Below, piece after piece: positions 44,571 to 55,402 of a stretch of 64,000 nucleotides of DNA; the stretch's first letter is position 1; each line of letters starts with the position of its first letter. This DNA comes from Paraphoma chrysanthemicola (taxonomy: Eukaryota > Ascomycota > Dothideomycetes > Pleosporales > Phaeosphaeriaceae), in NCBI GenBank assembly GCA_020744225.1, contig JAGMWG010000012.1, positions 558,001-622,000 of the forward strand. Reading direction: 5' to 3'. The position numbers and the translations under genes were made by a program. Below the pieces are notes generated by a model, which searched no databases, was not told the DNA's origin, and saw only the letters and a program-made list of their open reading frames with translations.

Positions 44571-46112
44571 TCAATAATCGGCCTTTGCAATCAGGTAGGC
44601 GAGGTAACGATCGAACTCATCCGTCAACCAGTACGGGACCGATGAGTCCTGGGGTTGAACCACCTGTTGAAAAGGCTCGGTAAGGACGGAGAGCCGACCA
44701 TTAACGAGGTCGCTCAAAGGTTGAGGGAGTGACATTGAATGCAATGAGCCGTCGTGACCAACACCAGGGCCCTTTTGCTGGTATCCTTGGCCATGATTGG
44801 CTGGCGATGGAGTGCTTCGACCGATGGAAGCAGGCATGTCGAAGCAATCAGCCGCGAATGTAAGTCCGTGATTGACGGCGTGCACTGTCCGTGCAGCCAC
44901 GGGCTGGATGGGTGCCAAAGACTGCGGGTACATAGAGAAAGCCCCGTTGTGAAACGAATGTGCTGAAAATCGCTGAACTGGTTGGTTCATTGCTTGAGCA
45001 GTGGACTGCTGCTGAGCCATAGCTGAATGGACTTGGGTCTTTTTCATCTGTACTGGAAGAGGAGCAGGCTTCAGAGCACTTAGAAGCTTGCTAGTGCCCT
45101 TTGCCATTGCGTGATGGCGGTTTTGGGTGGAGTTGCTACTAGCAACGGGCTTCTTCACCAGTGTAGTCTTGGTCGGTGTTGGAGGTTGCGCATCCTTCGG
45201 CTTTGGCGCTCGACGCCAGCGCGCAGCGGCGTTGCGATCGTAGTGTTTATCCTGGACAATTCCCTGGCCGAGGTGCTTCGTGATCTCTTCGAAGTCACGA
45301 GGAAATTTCAGATCCAAGTGTGGGTTCTGGACAGCAAATGCAACGCACCGAGTAAGATCAAGGCCGTCTCCCGTAGCCAGACTAGGGAAGTTCTGGACTC
45401 CAATAGCAAGCGTCACAAACTTGACGTTGTCTTGAGGAGCCTCTCCATTACCATGCCCCTTAACGTACTCACATTGAGGGCGCATACCATCGAGATTCAA
45501 ATTCTTGGCATCCCAGTTACGGTTTTGAGCACTGTACAAACCCATGTGATGCTTGCCCACGGTCCAGTTGGTGAAATTGGCGTCCCGCATCGTCTTCTGC
45601 GTCGCATGTAACAAGGTGTTATTCATGGCCTTGTGCGTCTTCGGTGACACTCGGTGGTAGTTGATGACCTTGCTTATCTCGTCGGTAGTGAACCCATTTT
45701 CCACCAAGCGATTGACAATGTCTTTGGAACGTATCGACTCTGGCAGGAATGTAAGTAGTTCCGCTGCAGTGAGGTTTCCGAAGCTCGAGAAGCGGAGATT
45801 GCGAGGTGGAACATGTCTGCCGAAGATTCCGCCTCCAATCTTGCGCTTTACGGCTGTGGTGATGGTATCCTCCTCTTGCTGGATATCTTCTTCGAGGTCG
45901 TCATCTTTTGCCTTCTCTCTACCATTGGCGTTGGTGTGTCCAAAGTGTAGGACCTTCTTCTTCAATTCGGCGATCGCCTCTGATTGCTGAGCCCGCTTTG
46001 CTATGCGACCGCGATCTAGGCCGGGAACTGCGTTCCCACGCGAGGTACGCTTAGGTGTGATGTTTTGGCTGGGCTTGAAAGAGTTCTCCTGCTTCTGGGC
46101 TTCCTTTGCCAT
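44571..46112 (-). CDS. Two-box family member H
   Basis: 513 residues, intronless, unknown function. The N-terminal 95 residues are Lys/Arg/Gln-rich. The N-terminal box is at 112-154 (GNLTAAELLTFLPESIR, VNRLVENGFTTDEISKVINY), the W-T-V-G-K-H motif at 183-188 and the C-terminal box at 232-300 (TGDGLDLTRCVAFAVQNP, LKFPRDFEEITKHLG, HYDRNAAARWRR). It is the closest to a family consensus. A Pro/Thr/Gln-rich disordered region follows, and the last 20 residues (VPYWLTDEFDRYLAYLIA) form a hydrophobic-aromatic helix of unknown role. It is co-oriented with member G, 2.1 kb away. Confidence 0.8.
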   Translation of the reverse strand: MAKEAQKQENSFKPSQNITPKRTSRGNAVPGLDRGRIAKRAQQSEAIAELKKKVLHFGHTNANGREKAKDDDLEEDIQQEEDTITTAVKRKIGGGIFGRHVPPRNLRFSSFGNLTAAELLTFLPESIRSKDIVNRLVENGFTTDEISKVINYHRVSPKTHKAMNNTLLHATQKTMRDANFTNWTVGKHHMGLYSAQNRNWDAKNLNLDGMRPQCEYVKGHGNGEAPQDNVKFVTLAIGVQNFPSLATGDGLDLTRCVAFAVQNPHLDLKFPRDFEEITKHLGQGIVQDKHYDRNAAARWRRAPKPKDAQPPTPTKTTLVKKPVASSNSTQNRHHAMAKGTSKLLSALKPAPLPVQMKKTQVHSAMAQQQSTAQAMNQPVQRFSAHSFHNGAFSMYPQSLAPIQPVAARTVHAVNHGLTFAADCFDMPASIGRSTPSPANHGQGYQQKGPGVGHDGSLHSMSLPQPLSDLVNGRLSVLTEPFQQVVQPQDSSVPYWLTDEFDRYLAYLIAKADY

Positions 46113-48979
46113 AATTTAGAACGAAAGGCGAGTAGCTATCTGGAGGCTAGAACGAGGTTCGGGTTGTCACAGGACGTCAGTGACGAAGGCGCTGGGGACT
46201 GCTGGAGGGGCTCGACTCAGGAGGGTATCAAGAGATGTCAAATCGATGGAGTGACGTGAATCCAAATAAGTTGAACGACTAGGATGTGGGAAGTAGAGAG
46301 TTGAGCCAGTCGAAGTGAGCAGTTTTGTAGAGAATGATTAAAGTGAGGGCGAGAATTGTTGATATACGAGGAAGGCAAAGGTACTCCCATAGTGCAGGGT
46401 CTATGCGTTCACCCCGAGTCGCAGCGGCAGTTAGCGCGGCAGGGTCACGTGTGATGACGAAAGTCGTCTCCAGGCCAATTCACATGTGCATCGTGTGGGA
46501 GTCGCGTCACCCGGATGGTGAGCATTGTAGAGAGACGATGATGATATATCTCGGGGGTTTAATCTCATGAGTTCATTAACCAGATTACAGAGCTCATTGC
46601 AAAATGTCAAATCTGGCGCGATCTTGGTAACTGAGAAGGACGAGATAGAAGCTCCGTCGTAGCTGAGACACCAGATGATGGAAATTAACAGTGGAAGCTG
46701 ATTCTGTCGATTCGTGATTTTGTTTGAGTAGCTTTTAGTACTAATGATGGAAGTTCGTAGCAAGCTCCACGACCTCCATATGATTGGGCGGATTGAAGAC
46801 AAGTGATGTTGGGCCAAGACATGGCCGTAATGGATGAGGAGATAATTTTGGTCGGCTTTGCGAGTGGCTTGAGGGTAGAGAGACATGTCAGTATTTACAA
46901 AATTGCCGCTGAAGTTTCGTGGGCGCGTGCTACAGTCGTCTAAGCCATGTATTTGACATGCGCGCAACATTCCCGCGATCAAGAGATGTGTTTACGCTAC
47001 ATTTACTGCTCCCGCTACAAAGCTTGTCCAAAGTCATGCAAGCAACCGCACCTGTACCGCGAAGAGTCTCCCAAGAGGAGGTGTTCTTCCCTCACAACGA
47101 AACCCAGCGTTAAAATCAACGATTTCCGTTAGCTATCACAATCATCATGGTGCGGTGCAAAGGTTAATTGAGAATGTCAAATGGGGTACCATATATCATT
47201 GTTAAAAGTCAGAGTAGCGACTCGTTGACGTCCAACGGGTATCGCAATTTGTGCTTAAATCGCGAATAACTATTGACAAGGAGAAAGGGTATCATTCGAC
47301 AATATAACCATCGCAAACGCCAGAAAATGCCACAATCTACCGAACAACTGATATAAGGGGAGGGAGAGGAAGGGTAGTAGAGCCTTCGCTAGACGTGGTG
47401 GAATGCGCGATCAGACTGGTAAAACAAATACAAGTGAAAAAGTATCGAAAAAACTATCCCGAAAACAAGATCCTACATCCAATTGAGGCACTCTTCCTAC
47501 GCTTTGGACTCGCGATGCATCAGCGCGTGTATCCTCCAAGCCGTGTCGCAATCTGAAGGGATGTGAGCAACTACTCGTACACTTCAGAATCAGAGGAATG
47601 TGTCGTTGTAGCCCGAAGCCTGCGAAGGGACGTTCGTGCTGCCCAAGTCGTCAAATGGGCAACGCCGGCTGGTGATCGAGATGCGAGTCTGCGTGGTTGC
47701 GGTTGAAAGCGAGGAATGAGTCTTTGAGATCACCAGAACGAGTGTAGGGAATGAATTTGTAGGCTAGGGGTGAGTGATCTGGAGTATGACATGATTCACG
47801 TATATAGTTTGGCTGCGCACGCTCAGTGTCAACAAAGCTAGAGGTCTTGGCGTGTCATCGTGAAGGAGCCTTGGCCACGTGCCAACGTGCGTTTTGAAGA
47901 GGGAGGTGGAAACTCGTGGCCAGGACATAGGACAGAAGAGAAGAACAGCTATGGCAATGTACCGGGCTTGCCGTGCAGGAGCGCATAGAAATTGCACATT
48001 GCACGTGTACTGGTGGCCGGCACGCTGTGGCCATGACGAGGCAGGAGTGGTGCCCGACTACATCGTCCCGATCGCACTGTGTTGACACACGAGGGAATGC
48101 TAGAATGGAGTATATATATTGGATAGCGCAAACGTGATATAAGAGTACAAAATTGCATCGAGAAGGCGCTATGCGTGCAGGTGGCATTGGTCGGGAGGAA
48201 GGGCTGGTAGGTTTGGGAGCGGCTTCTCGATAACAAACTGCTCGCGGATAACCATCTCTTCTATGGCTGAGGCATTCTTTGAGCTTTGCGGTACTTGCAT
48301 AGTGACAATATCCATGTTCAGATTCTGCCCCGGTGCGTGCGCGTATGCGAGCAATACTTCTTCGTTGCGCGAATTGCAAAGATCATGTAAAGCTTGAGAT
48401 ACGCGGTTGCTCTTATATCTACTGTATTGATTGCTCACGTGACCAGTCGCTTGACCACACATCAATCAATCGTTGCACTACGCCTTGGTGTAGCAAGCTA
48501 CATGTTTGTCTAACGCACCAGCATGATCGACCAAGTTTGTCACATCACACACCGTCGTGACCAGCAGTGACAAGTTATACAAGCGAGCAAACTTTCTTTT
48601 CTGAGGCTTTGGAGTTGGCATATGTCGATGATCGTAGGGGCATGCTTGAATGGCGATGAAGTGACGTTGAGGTATGTCGCCTGGCAATGATGACCAGCAT
48701 CTTGGGTCTATTCACGGGGTTTTGTAACATTGCCATCTTTCTACAAGCATCAGCTTCTCTCGGAAGCAGTTCTTTCCAGGATCGAAGGATTAATTGCACC
48801 TTCTTTCTTGCAATCTCTGAATAATGCCGACTTTTTCACTGAAACTTGAACCCTTGACCGCATGCAAAATGGAAGGCCAGCTTGAGTCCTCGCGGCAAGC
48901 GGCAATGGACTCCACCAGAATGAGTATCAGGTACTTTAACCCTCGATCATGGCAGTAGTCAGATGCGGCAACGAAAAGA
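46113..48979. other. Long intergenic region, no supported gene
   Basis: About 2.9 kb. Frames of up to 183 codons exist on the minus strand but have low-complexity or Cys/His-scattered content with no motif. They are probably chance. Moderately AT-rich. Confidence 0.45.
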
Positions 48980-49633
48980 TTACTGTTTCCGAAGTACTAG
49001 GACTATACCACCACCCGCATCTTTACGGTATGCATGAACATCGTCTTCGAGCACCGCTACTTTCCCATCGTCACGCAATTGCTCGACTTCTTTCTGGAAT
49101 CCTTTCTCCTGCCAGTGACTTTCCAGCACGGTAGCAACAACAAGGCCGCCCGTCTTCACCACCCGCACGAACTCCGCCAATGGCTCCGGACCAAGATGAC
49201 CATGTGTGAACGTACCACAGCATGTCAACGCATCGTACGTACCATTCTCCATGGGCAGACGTTTTGTGAGATCGGCGAATCTCAAGTTGTTGTATGCTCC
49301 TGTCTTTCGCGCCACGACTAACATGCCCTCGCTGATATCAAGGCCGTCAACCTCTTTCGCGCCGAGTCGTGCAAGCTCGACGCCTACAAGTCCGGTACCG
49401 CAACCGGCGTCAACAATTTTGACTGTTTGCAAGCTCTCCTTCTGTTCTGGTAGGTGGTCGGCCGTCAATCCTCGAGCAACAGCTTCTGCGACCAATCGTG
49501 GCGCAGTAAATTCATGCTCCGCCATGTCCACATCATAGCTCTTTGCCCATTCGTCGTATAGCTTGCGCGACTCCTCGGTGCTTTGAGCAGCAAAGACACG
49601 TTCGAGCAGGCTCGAGGTCGTGGTATCAACCAT
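48980..49633 (-). CDS. Class I SAM-dependent methyltransferase (METTL27/WBSCR27-like)
   Basis: 217 residues, intronless. Motif I is the SAM-binding loop IVDAGCGTGLVGVELA (DAGCGTG at residues 75-81). Motif post-I is DGLDIS (96-101), whose acidic residue binds the ribose hydroxyls. ADLTKRLPMENGTYDALTCCGTF is the region of motifs II and III, cited here only in outline. The N-terminal helix (YDEWAKSYDVDM) is typical of small methyltransferases related to METTL27. The substrate cannot be read from the sequence. It is divergent from the thiolase, with 839 bases between them. Confidence 0.85.
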   Translation of the reverse strand: MVDTTTSSLLERVFAAQSTEESRKLYDEWAKSYDVDMAEHEFTAPRLVAEAVARGLTADHLPEQKESLQTVKIVDAGCGTGLVGVELARLGAKEVDGLDISEGMLVVARKTGAYNNLRFADLTKRLPMENGTYDALTCCGTFTHGHLGPEPLAEFVRVVKTGGLVVATVLESHWQEKGFQKEVEQLRDDGKVAVLEDDVHAYRKDAGGGIVLVLRKQ

Positions 49634-50300
49634 GCTGGGTCGCGTCGTCGTGTGATAGTGGGGAATTTGTCTAGCAGGTCCGTTGCTGCCGAGATACCAT
49701 AGTAATCAAAACCGTCGGGTTGCTCACAACACGAAAGTGCTTCGACGTATCAGGCAATTCGTGCTTTCTAGGTGGTCGTCTTACGTCAGCTTGCCCCGCC
49801 ATCGCCACGCGCCTCGGAGTCGCGACACAGCGCGCATAGTCTACCTAGCCCCACGTCGAGTCTACCTTGACGCAGAGAAGGCTACATGGTACATACATCT
49901 CCGCTTCATGCTCTTACGATGAGAATAAGGTCAATGCGCTTAAGCAGTCATTCGGGCGGCTGGAATTTGTGTAGGTTTGAACAATCAACGGACTCAACGC
50001 GATGCAATACATACTGACTTCCAAAAGTGGTCGCATGAAGTTGTCGAACCATGGAATCAATGTTTGGCGGTGCTTAGGGTAGCACGTGAGCCGCTTCCCG
50101 GTTGTTACCAAGGTATTCAACAAACATTGAAAGCCGCGGTCTGCTGCGGCGCATTAACAAGCTCCGTCTGGTTATCGCATAGTCATCACAGGTGCGTTCG
50201 GCTTGAGATCCCAATATGGGTTCAGTAATCGTACGATGATATTGGAGAGCCGATCTGAGGGCGACCAGCAAGGGGACTCGGCTGTTGCTGGAGCTCGGCG

Positions 50301-50306
50301 CACGTG
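50301..50306. promoter_or_regulatory. CACGTG E-box, candidate
   Basis: A palindromic CACGTG lies 167-172 bases before the thiolase ATG. It is the core site for fungal bHLH factors. Chance occurrence cannot be excluded. Confidence 0.3.
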
Positions 50307-50324
50307 ACCTTGAACTTTCCAGAG

Positions 50325-50330
50325 CCTCGG
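50325..50330. promoter_or_regulatory. CCTCGG fatty-acid response site, candidate
   Basis: CCTCGG (CCGAGG on the other strand) is the core recognised by FarA/FarB zinc-cluster activators that induce beta-oxidation genes in Aspergillus and other Pezizomycotina. Here it lies 143-148 bases before a beta-oxidation thiolase, which is the expected context. Confidence 0.5.
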
Positions 50331-50472
50331 CTCAACGAAACTTAATGGACCGCGGTAGCCCCACAAGATGTTTAAAGCACCGTCTCCGCACTCCACACAA
50401 GCCAGCTACACATCTTCCGCCCTTCATCACATACCACACCACTTCTTCCATCACTCTAGATAATACTTCAAG

Positions 50473-51806
50473 ATGACTGAGCGCCTGAAGTCCATTGTGT
50501 CGCAAATTGCGCCTTCAACCAGCGCGTTGTCGGCAATGTAAGTAGCCGCCACCAAGCCTCCACATGGAACTCTCGTTCCACCTCGCATAGAACGATAAGC
50601 TGACAATGCTCGCGTAGCACCACCAAGAACCCCGATGATATCGTTATCACACTCGCCGTCCGCACTCCGCTCACAAAAGCAAAGAAGGGCGGTTTCAAGG
50701 ACACCTTACTCGATGGCATAATGGTCAAGACCTTGAAGGCCGTCGTCGAGCGAGCGAACATCGACCCCGCGCTTGTCGAGGACATCGCCTGCGGCAACGT
50801 CAGCGATGCGAAGGCTGCATACTACATCCGGGCCGCTACATTTGCGGCCGGCTTCCCTATCACAACTTCCGGATACTCGCTCAACCGCTTCTGTTCATCG
50901 GGCCTGAAGGCAGTGCAAGACATTGCCAACCAGATCTCTACTGGCGCCATTGATGTTGGCATCGGAATGGGCGTGGAGAGCATGACAGCAGGCGGCGACG
51001 CCCTCACAAGGCCCTTTGTCGACGAGATCCTCGAGCACCAGTTGGGAAGGGACTGCTTGCAGCCAATGGGCCAGACCTCAGAGAACATCGGAAACGACTT
51101 CAACATCTCGCGTGAGAGGCAAGACAAGTACGCCGCTGAGTCGTACCGGAGAGCCGAGGTTGCACAAAAGGCTGGCTGGTTCGACGACGAGATCGTGCCC
51201 ATCAAGACCCAAATCAAGGACCCCAAGACCGGCGAGCTTAAGGATGTCACATTGACAAAGGATGAGGGTATCCGATACGGCACCACATACGAGAGCCTCG
51301 CGAAAATCAAGCCTGCTTTCCTGCCCCACGGCGACAAGTCGCATGCCGGCAACTCATCCCAGCTTACCGATGGTGCTGCCGCTATTCTGCTGATGAAGCG
51401 TTCCACAGCTGAGAAGCTTGGCCAGCCCATCCTCGCCAAGTACGTCGGTGCCACCGTTGCTGGTGTTCCTCCCCGTGTCATGGGTATCGGCCCCACCGCC
51501 GCCATTCCCAAGCTGCTCAAGCAGTTCAACCTTTCCCTGGACGATATCGACCTGATCGAGATCAACGAGGCTTTCGCATCAATGGCCGTCTTCTGCACTG
51601 ATACTCTGAAGATCGACCCTGCCAAGCTGAACGTCAGGGGTGGAGCCATTGCCCTCGGTCACCCGCTTGGATGCACAGGTGCGCGACAGATTGTCACCGG
51701 TCTCAGCGAGGCACGGAGGCAAAAGAAGAAGATCCTCTTGACTAGCATGTGTGTCGGTACGGGTATGGGTATGGCAGGTCTGTTCGTCAACGAGCAGAAC
51801 GTTTAA
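50473..51806 (+). CDS. Peroxisomal 3-ketoacyl-CoA thiolase
   Basis: Catalyses the last step of fatty-acid beta-oxidation, thiolytic cleavage of 3-ketoacyl-CoA to acetyl-CoA and a shortened acyl-CoA. Exons 50473-50537 and 50618-51806 join across an 80-nt intron, giving 417 residues, normal for POT1-type thiolases. The N-terminus (MTERLKSIVSQI) holds a PTS2-like peroxisomal signal, R-L-x5-Q-I, close to the R-L-x5-(H/Q)-L consensus. The catalytic nucleophile is Cys114 in NRFCSSG, and the general bases are His370 in GHPLG and Cys400 in CVGTG; INEAFAS is also present. It is the best-supported enzyme in the window. Final Ile in the PTS2 core is slightly off consensus. A CCTCGG site upstream suggests induction by fatty acids. 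Confidence 0.96.
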
Positions 51807-52795
51807 ATTGTGATGTAGCATTAGTTTCGATATGTACATGTTTGAATAGCAAGATTCGATTTCGTCACGCCAATATGTCTCCTTTGATCGTCCATTATGT
51901 ACTATCCATCCATGAATGTGATGCAACATACCGAAGAAGTCGAAAAGCCCGCATAACGCGTCGCCCAGCTATAACCCGCCGAACATCTACAGCTCCACAT
52001 TTCCATCCCATCGGGTAGTGTCTCCACAATTTCCAGTCGGAGGTACCTTAATATGCATCGCCGGCGCTAACACGAACGCTAGTCCAGGTATGACTTAGAT
52101 TACTCATCCGCCGAATAGGTACCTCTCCCAAAAGGGCGCGTTACTTCGCTTGGCTTCAAACATACTCTGAATCTCTTCGTAATGGTGCGTGCACCCGTTT
52201 TCATTGTCGGATAACCTCCATAGTACGTGTGTGACGTGTTGCACTCATTCGGGCTACAATGTTTCTCGGCGATGCCGGCTCAAGATGGCCACCAACTTCC
52301 CCGAAAATCGCCAGCGTACTCTCAGATCTTCCACAGGGACCGCGTAATATAGGTCCACCCTAGAAAGCGATCGGATATTAGTTGGAAATTCCTGTGCGTG
52401 CCTTGCATCACCAGACCTGAGCTTCACGACCGCACCGTTCTGTAATTTAGAACACTTTCTATGACATCGTGTGACTACTTCGTGCTTTGGTCTGGGAAGC
52501 TATTTCGACTTGTTTCTCATTGTGAGGTCGGAGAAGCATCGAGACTGTGATTTCTAACTGATTCTGTCTAGCCCAAGTATCGGTTGTCACGTGTGACTCT
52601 TTCATGGTTGCCGCACAAGCTCACTGGCCGTCTAGAAGCCTCTGCAACGTACATTGTGCGCCTTCATAGCTGGCTGTGAATGGCTTCTGGGATAGCCTCA
52701 CACTATATCGCAGAATTTCCCCCCCTGTATAATGATAGACAGAAATCGCAACCAACACAGGTCAGCCACTCTCAACTCTTCGCACTTTGCAAAGT
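51807..52795. other. Intergenic, no supported gene
   Basis: About 1.0 kb with the thiolase 3' flank and the promoter of member I. No gene is supported. Confidence 0.5.
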
Positions 52796-54508
52796 ATGTC
52801 TGATACGAATACACCAACGATGACCACTACCCCAGAGTTTATGGATGATGCAGAACTTGGGCCACTACATGTGAGCCGAACCCCGCACAATGCAGGTGGT
52901 CAGTACAGCTATCCAACCAACACTTCGCCATTCAGTTCTCTGCAGCTAGTCGATGATTATTCTACAGCCGAGTTAGAAGGTGCTTGGCAGCCTGAACCTT
53001 CCCATGAAGAGTTACTGGATGGTCAGGAGGACGGCTTTCGGCCGAACATTTCCACAACGATGATTACGAATCCAACACCACCACCACTTTGGTGGCAGCA
53101 TACACCGGAACCGCATCAGTTGCATTCATGGCTTGAGCCAGGACCACTGCAGTCATGGGCATATCGGTCCCCATTTGATCTGCCTGAGCTGGACGAAGGA
53201 CCACTTGCGTCGATCCCAACTACAGCATCGGCACCTGCATTGTGGTCCAGCCCTGGACCGGTTGAGGAGTATGAGGAATTATTGCATGGTAGCAATACTC
53301 TTTCACACGGTGTAGGGACTTTAACGCCGCCACCGGAACGTTTTCAAGAGTGGGTGCCAAATGCTCCGCAAAAGCCGAAGTTTACGCCACGGCCTCTTGA
53401 AGAATATTACGCCATCTTGCGCCACGCGGACATTGATACTAGTGGGCCGTCCCATTCCCGAGGTCAATATTCTCATCATGGCTCAGTACCAGGGTCAGGT
53501 ATGCAAGGCCCTCACACATACATTGCCCATAGCCTGAAGCGTAGATGTGACGATGCCCTACCCGATCAGCAAGATGTAAATTCCAAACGCGCGCGACGGA
53601 ATGTTAATGCTAGCGAAGCTCATGCAGATTCATATGCAATCTACTCCGCGGGTAGCCCTCTTGCAACCTCACTGCAGACTGTAACAAGCGCATCAGGACT
53701 AATTGGGAAAGCCCGGGACAACAAAAAGTACGCTCACGCTCGACCGTGGGGTCTGCAGCGTATTCTCGCACATCGATTCGTCGAGCAAAAGGCCGCGCTG
53801 CTAGGCATTCAAGTTCCTCCCATCACCGACGCCGATGTACACCTCTATTGCTACTCCCCTAAGTCACCATACGATATCATCCACAGCGCCGTAGCTCCCG
53901 TGAACGTAGACGTACGTCTCTTAGGTAACATTGAGATCTCCGCTGATGAGATCCTCGCATTCTTCCCACACCACCTGAGATGGCCTGACGTAGTGCATCG
54001 CCTAGCGCAAAACGGCGCATCTCCAAACGAGATGGCGAATTATATGAATCGCACGCGTAACCTCTCAAAGGCGAATGGTAAGCGCGGAAACACGATTCTA
54101 AAATGGCTACAAACTGCAGATAAAGCCATTTTGCGCGCGGAGAAGAAACTCGGCTTTCGCGATCGTAAGCCCTTTAGAACAACGTGCTTCACTGCTAAAG
54201 ACTGGGTACCGTACGAGCATCCCCGCATCAAGAAAACCATTGACTACTTCTTGGTCGATCTTGCTGACGGTCTTGCGCAGTACCCGTCTGGTGAAGGAGC
54301 CCGATTGTTGACGCGAGCTGTTCGACTTGCTGTTGCTCGTGGAGATCGGTATGTGAAGCTGAGTCAAATCCAGGAGTATGTCCGACAGAATCTGTTGATT
54401 TACCCGCTGCTGCCGTCTATGCATTTTCAGATGATGAATGGGCATCATCCGGATGTTGCTGCGAGTGGGCGGATACGCGAGGAGGTGCGTCGTGCTCAGC
54501 GACTGTGA
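52796..54508 (+). CDS. Two-box family member I
   Basis: 570 residues, intronless, unknown function. The first 260 residues are disordered and Pro/Glu/His-rich. A basic patch (SLKRRCDDALP, NSKRARRN) follows. The N-terminal family box is near 380-424 (EISADEILAFFPHHLRWPDV, HRLAQNGASPNEMANYMNRTR in part). A Lys/Arg-rich linker follows, and the C-terminal box near 484-530 (FLVDLADGLAQYPSGEGARL, LTRAVRLAVARGD) is more diverged: the usual Cys is Ala and the W/F-P-R-D segment is missing. Here both boxes sit at the C-terminal end rather than the N-terminal end of the protein. That makes it a rearranged or older relative. The ATG at 52796 is used; the codon three triplets upstream is not ATG. Confidence 0.72.
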   Translation: MSDTNTPTMTTTPEFMDDAELGPLHVSRTPHNAGGQYSYPTNTSPFSSLQLVDDYSTAELEGAWQPEPSHEELLDGQEDGFRPNISTTMITNPTPPPLWWQHTPEPHQLHSWLEPGPLQSWAYRSPFDLPELDEGPLASIPTTASAPALWSSPGPVEEYEELLHGSNTLSHGVGTLTPPPERFQEWVPNAPQKPKFTPRPLEEYYAILRHADIDTSGPSHSRGQYSHHGSVPGSGMQGPHTYIAHSLKRRCDDALPDQQDVNSKRARRNVNASEAHADSYAIYSAGSPLATSLQTVTSASGLIGKARDNKKYAHARPWGLQRILAHRFVEQKAALLGIQVPPITDADVHLYCYSPKSPYDIIHSAVAPVNVDVRLLGNIEISADEILAFFPHHLRWPDVVHRLAQNGASPNEMANYMNRTRNLSKANGKRGNTILKWLQTADKAILRAEKKLGFRDRKPFRTTCFTAKDWVPYEHPRIKKTIDYFLVDLADGLAQYPSGEGARLLTRAVRLAVARGDRYVKLSQIQEYVRQNLLIYPLLPSMHFQMMNGHHPDVAASGRIREEVRRAQRL

Positions 54509-55402
54509 GTTCATAAGGGGTGATGTGCTAAATTCTGCGTGTTCGATTTCATTCTGTCGGATGAATGATCGTGTCCATAGCCTAATCATAGTTTCACTAT
54601 TGCTTCTTTAGTCTTTGTCTGGAGCACTTGTATGCCTATGCAGTGTCAATGAAAGCAATATTTGTCATATTCTATCACCGATCCACTGATAAATGAAACC
54701 CTTCGTTGTCTTGGGTTCACAATGATATTGCGTCTGTCTATCAACATCATTTCTCATGAGGGCACGCCGCCACCGTCGAGGGCAAGCAGGCGCAGGTCGT
54801 TACCCGACATGCCGTAGTGAGGTGTCGTTGCGCCGCGTCTCACAGTGGTTGCAGTATGCGAGCACGGTTAAAGCGAGTTTTCAGCCCTGCGCTGCGCCTG
54901 GGCGGTATGCTGACTAGTAGTGGACATGGTGGTCAGGCATGGCTGTTGATTAGTTGCAGCTGTTTGATGCAGCGCGTCTGCTGCCAGCGTTTGGGTGGCT
55001 GCAGAAACAGGCGCAATTTACTGTAGGAGGCATGAAGGATCTGCTTAGCCCTGTAGAGCAACAGACTTGCTAAATCGCAGCGACCGCTAGACGTGGTTGT
55101 AGTTGTGGGGCGGTTTATCAAAGCTAGGACGTTTTAGAAAAAGCGTACTTCGCTTTGAGCGAGGCCGGGGACAGACGTGGGTTCAAACCTGTGCAGCGTG
55201 CGAGAAGCGGGTCATGCTGTGAGATTGAAACGGAGAAAGGCGTCGTTGTCGAATGCGAGTGTCGAACGAGCAAATAGAAGTCTTGGCATGATTGGCAACG
55301 CGTGGGCGCGTAATTCGTTCTCAGTGTCATTCAGCCTTGCGCTTGCCGCCCATCAGCTCACCGGAAATCGCGCCCACTTGTTGAGGCGGAGCTCAGCCTA
55401 GC
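54509..55402. other. Intergenic, no supported gene
   Basis: About 0.9 kb with no supported gene. It marks the passage from the family cluster to the accessory block on the right. Confidence 0.5.

Larger units (their letters stand above)
49634..50472. other. Divergent promoter region (methyltransferase / thiolase)
   Basis: About 0.84 kb between two divergent genes. The thiolase-proximal part contains a CACGTG E-box and a CCTCGG site, annotated separately. No gene is seen. Confidence 0.5.

Noticed and set aside
46431..48379. Minus-strand frames of 183 and 174 codons
   Set aside because: Composition is not coding-like, there are no motifs, and no consistent splice partners were found.
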